DNA of 6,469 bases from JBNJEM01 sp051745935 (GTDB lineage Bacteria; Planctomycetota; Planctomycetia; Pirellulales; Pirellulaceae): assembly GCA_051745935.1 (NCBI GenBank), contig JBNJEM010000459.1, positions 1 to 6,469 on the forward strand, written 5' to 3'. Under the pieces are notes generated by a model. The model did no database searches, was not told where the DNA came from, and was given only the letters and a program-made list of their open reading frames with translations. A program made the translations under genes and the position numbers. Positions 6,467 through 6,469 of this stretch are shown here, one piece after another. Position 1 is the stretch's first letter; each line of letters opens with the position of its first letter.

Positions 6467-6469
6467 CTA

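Noticed and set aside
6395..6469. CRISPR array at the right edge
   Set aside because: Only two 12-base copies 60 bases apart are visible. Repeats are shorter and spacing longer than CRISPR arrays normally show, and there are no cas genes in view.

Overview
The window is GC-rich, looks bacterial, and contains two intact single-copy genes, one gene cut by the left edge, and a large proportion of decayed or mobile-element DNA. The combination of a PF04734 (neutral-ceramidase-like) secreted hydrolase, Y1/HUH transposase relatives with a DnaA-like tail and an AAA_14-type ATPase resembles planctomycete or related environmental genomes. This is an impression from gene content, not a proven assignment.

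Layout, left to right, all on the + strand: (1) 2-1516, the C-terminal ~500 codons of a P1B-3 (CopB-type, CPH motif) heavy-metal ATPase. (2) 1517-1890, a gene-poor spacer. (3) 1891-2868, a complete EamA/DMT-family membrane transporter with a clear Shine-Dalgarno. (4) 2869-3289, a spacer with small repeats. (5) 3290-4248, a transposase graveyard. The N-terminal half of one Y1 (REP-type, COG1943-like) transposase is followed in another frame by the C-terminal half of a second type that ends in a DnaA-like helix-turn-helix. The region carries an in-frame TAG, an in-frame TGA and a frameshift in a run of seven G. (6) 4350-5714, a complete exported PF04734 enzyme. Its open frame runs back to 3894 only because the decayed transposase happens to be in phase. 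(7) 5715-6154, about 440 bases with no convincing gene. (8) 6155-6412, the N-terminal stub of an AAA_14/DUF4143-type ATPase. Its homology stops where a 12-bp repeat begins, and the same 12-mer recurs 60 bases later at the right edge.

The genes do not form an obvious pathway or operon: spacers are long, each intact gene has its own ribosome binding site, and metal export, metabolite transport and an extracellular hydrolase are not linked by known biology. I do not see a convincing new multi-gene system. The points most worth checking are the chimeric transposase remnant, the replaced nucleophile position in the ceramidase-like enzyme, and the repeat that ends the ATPase gene.
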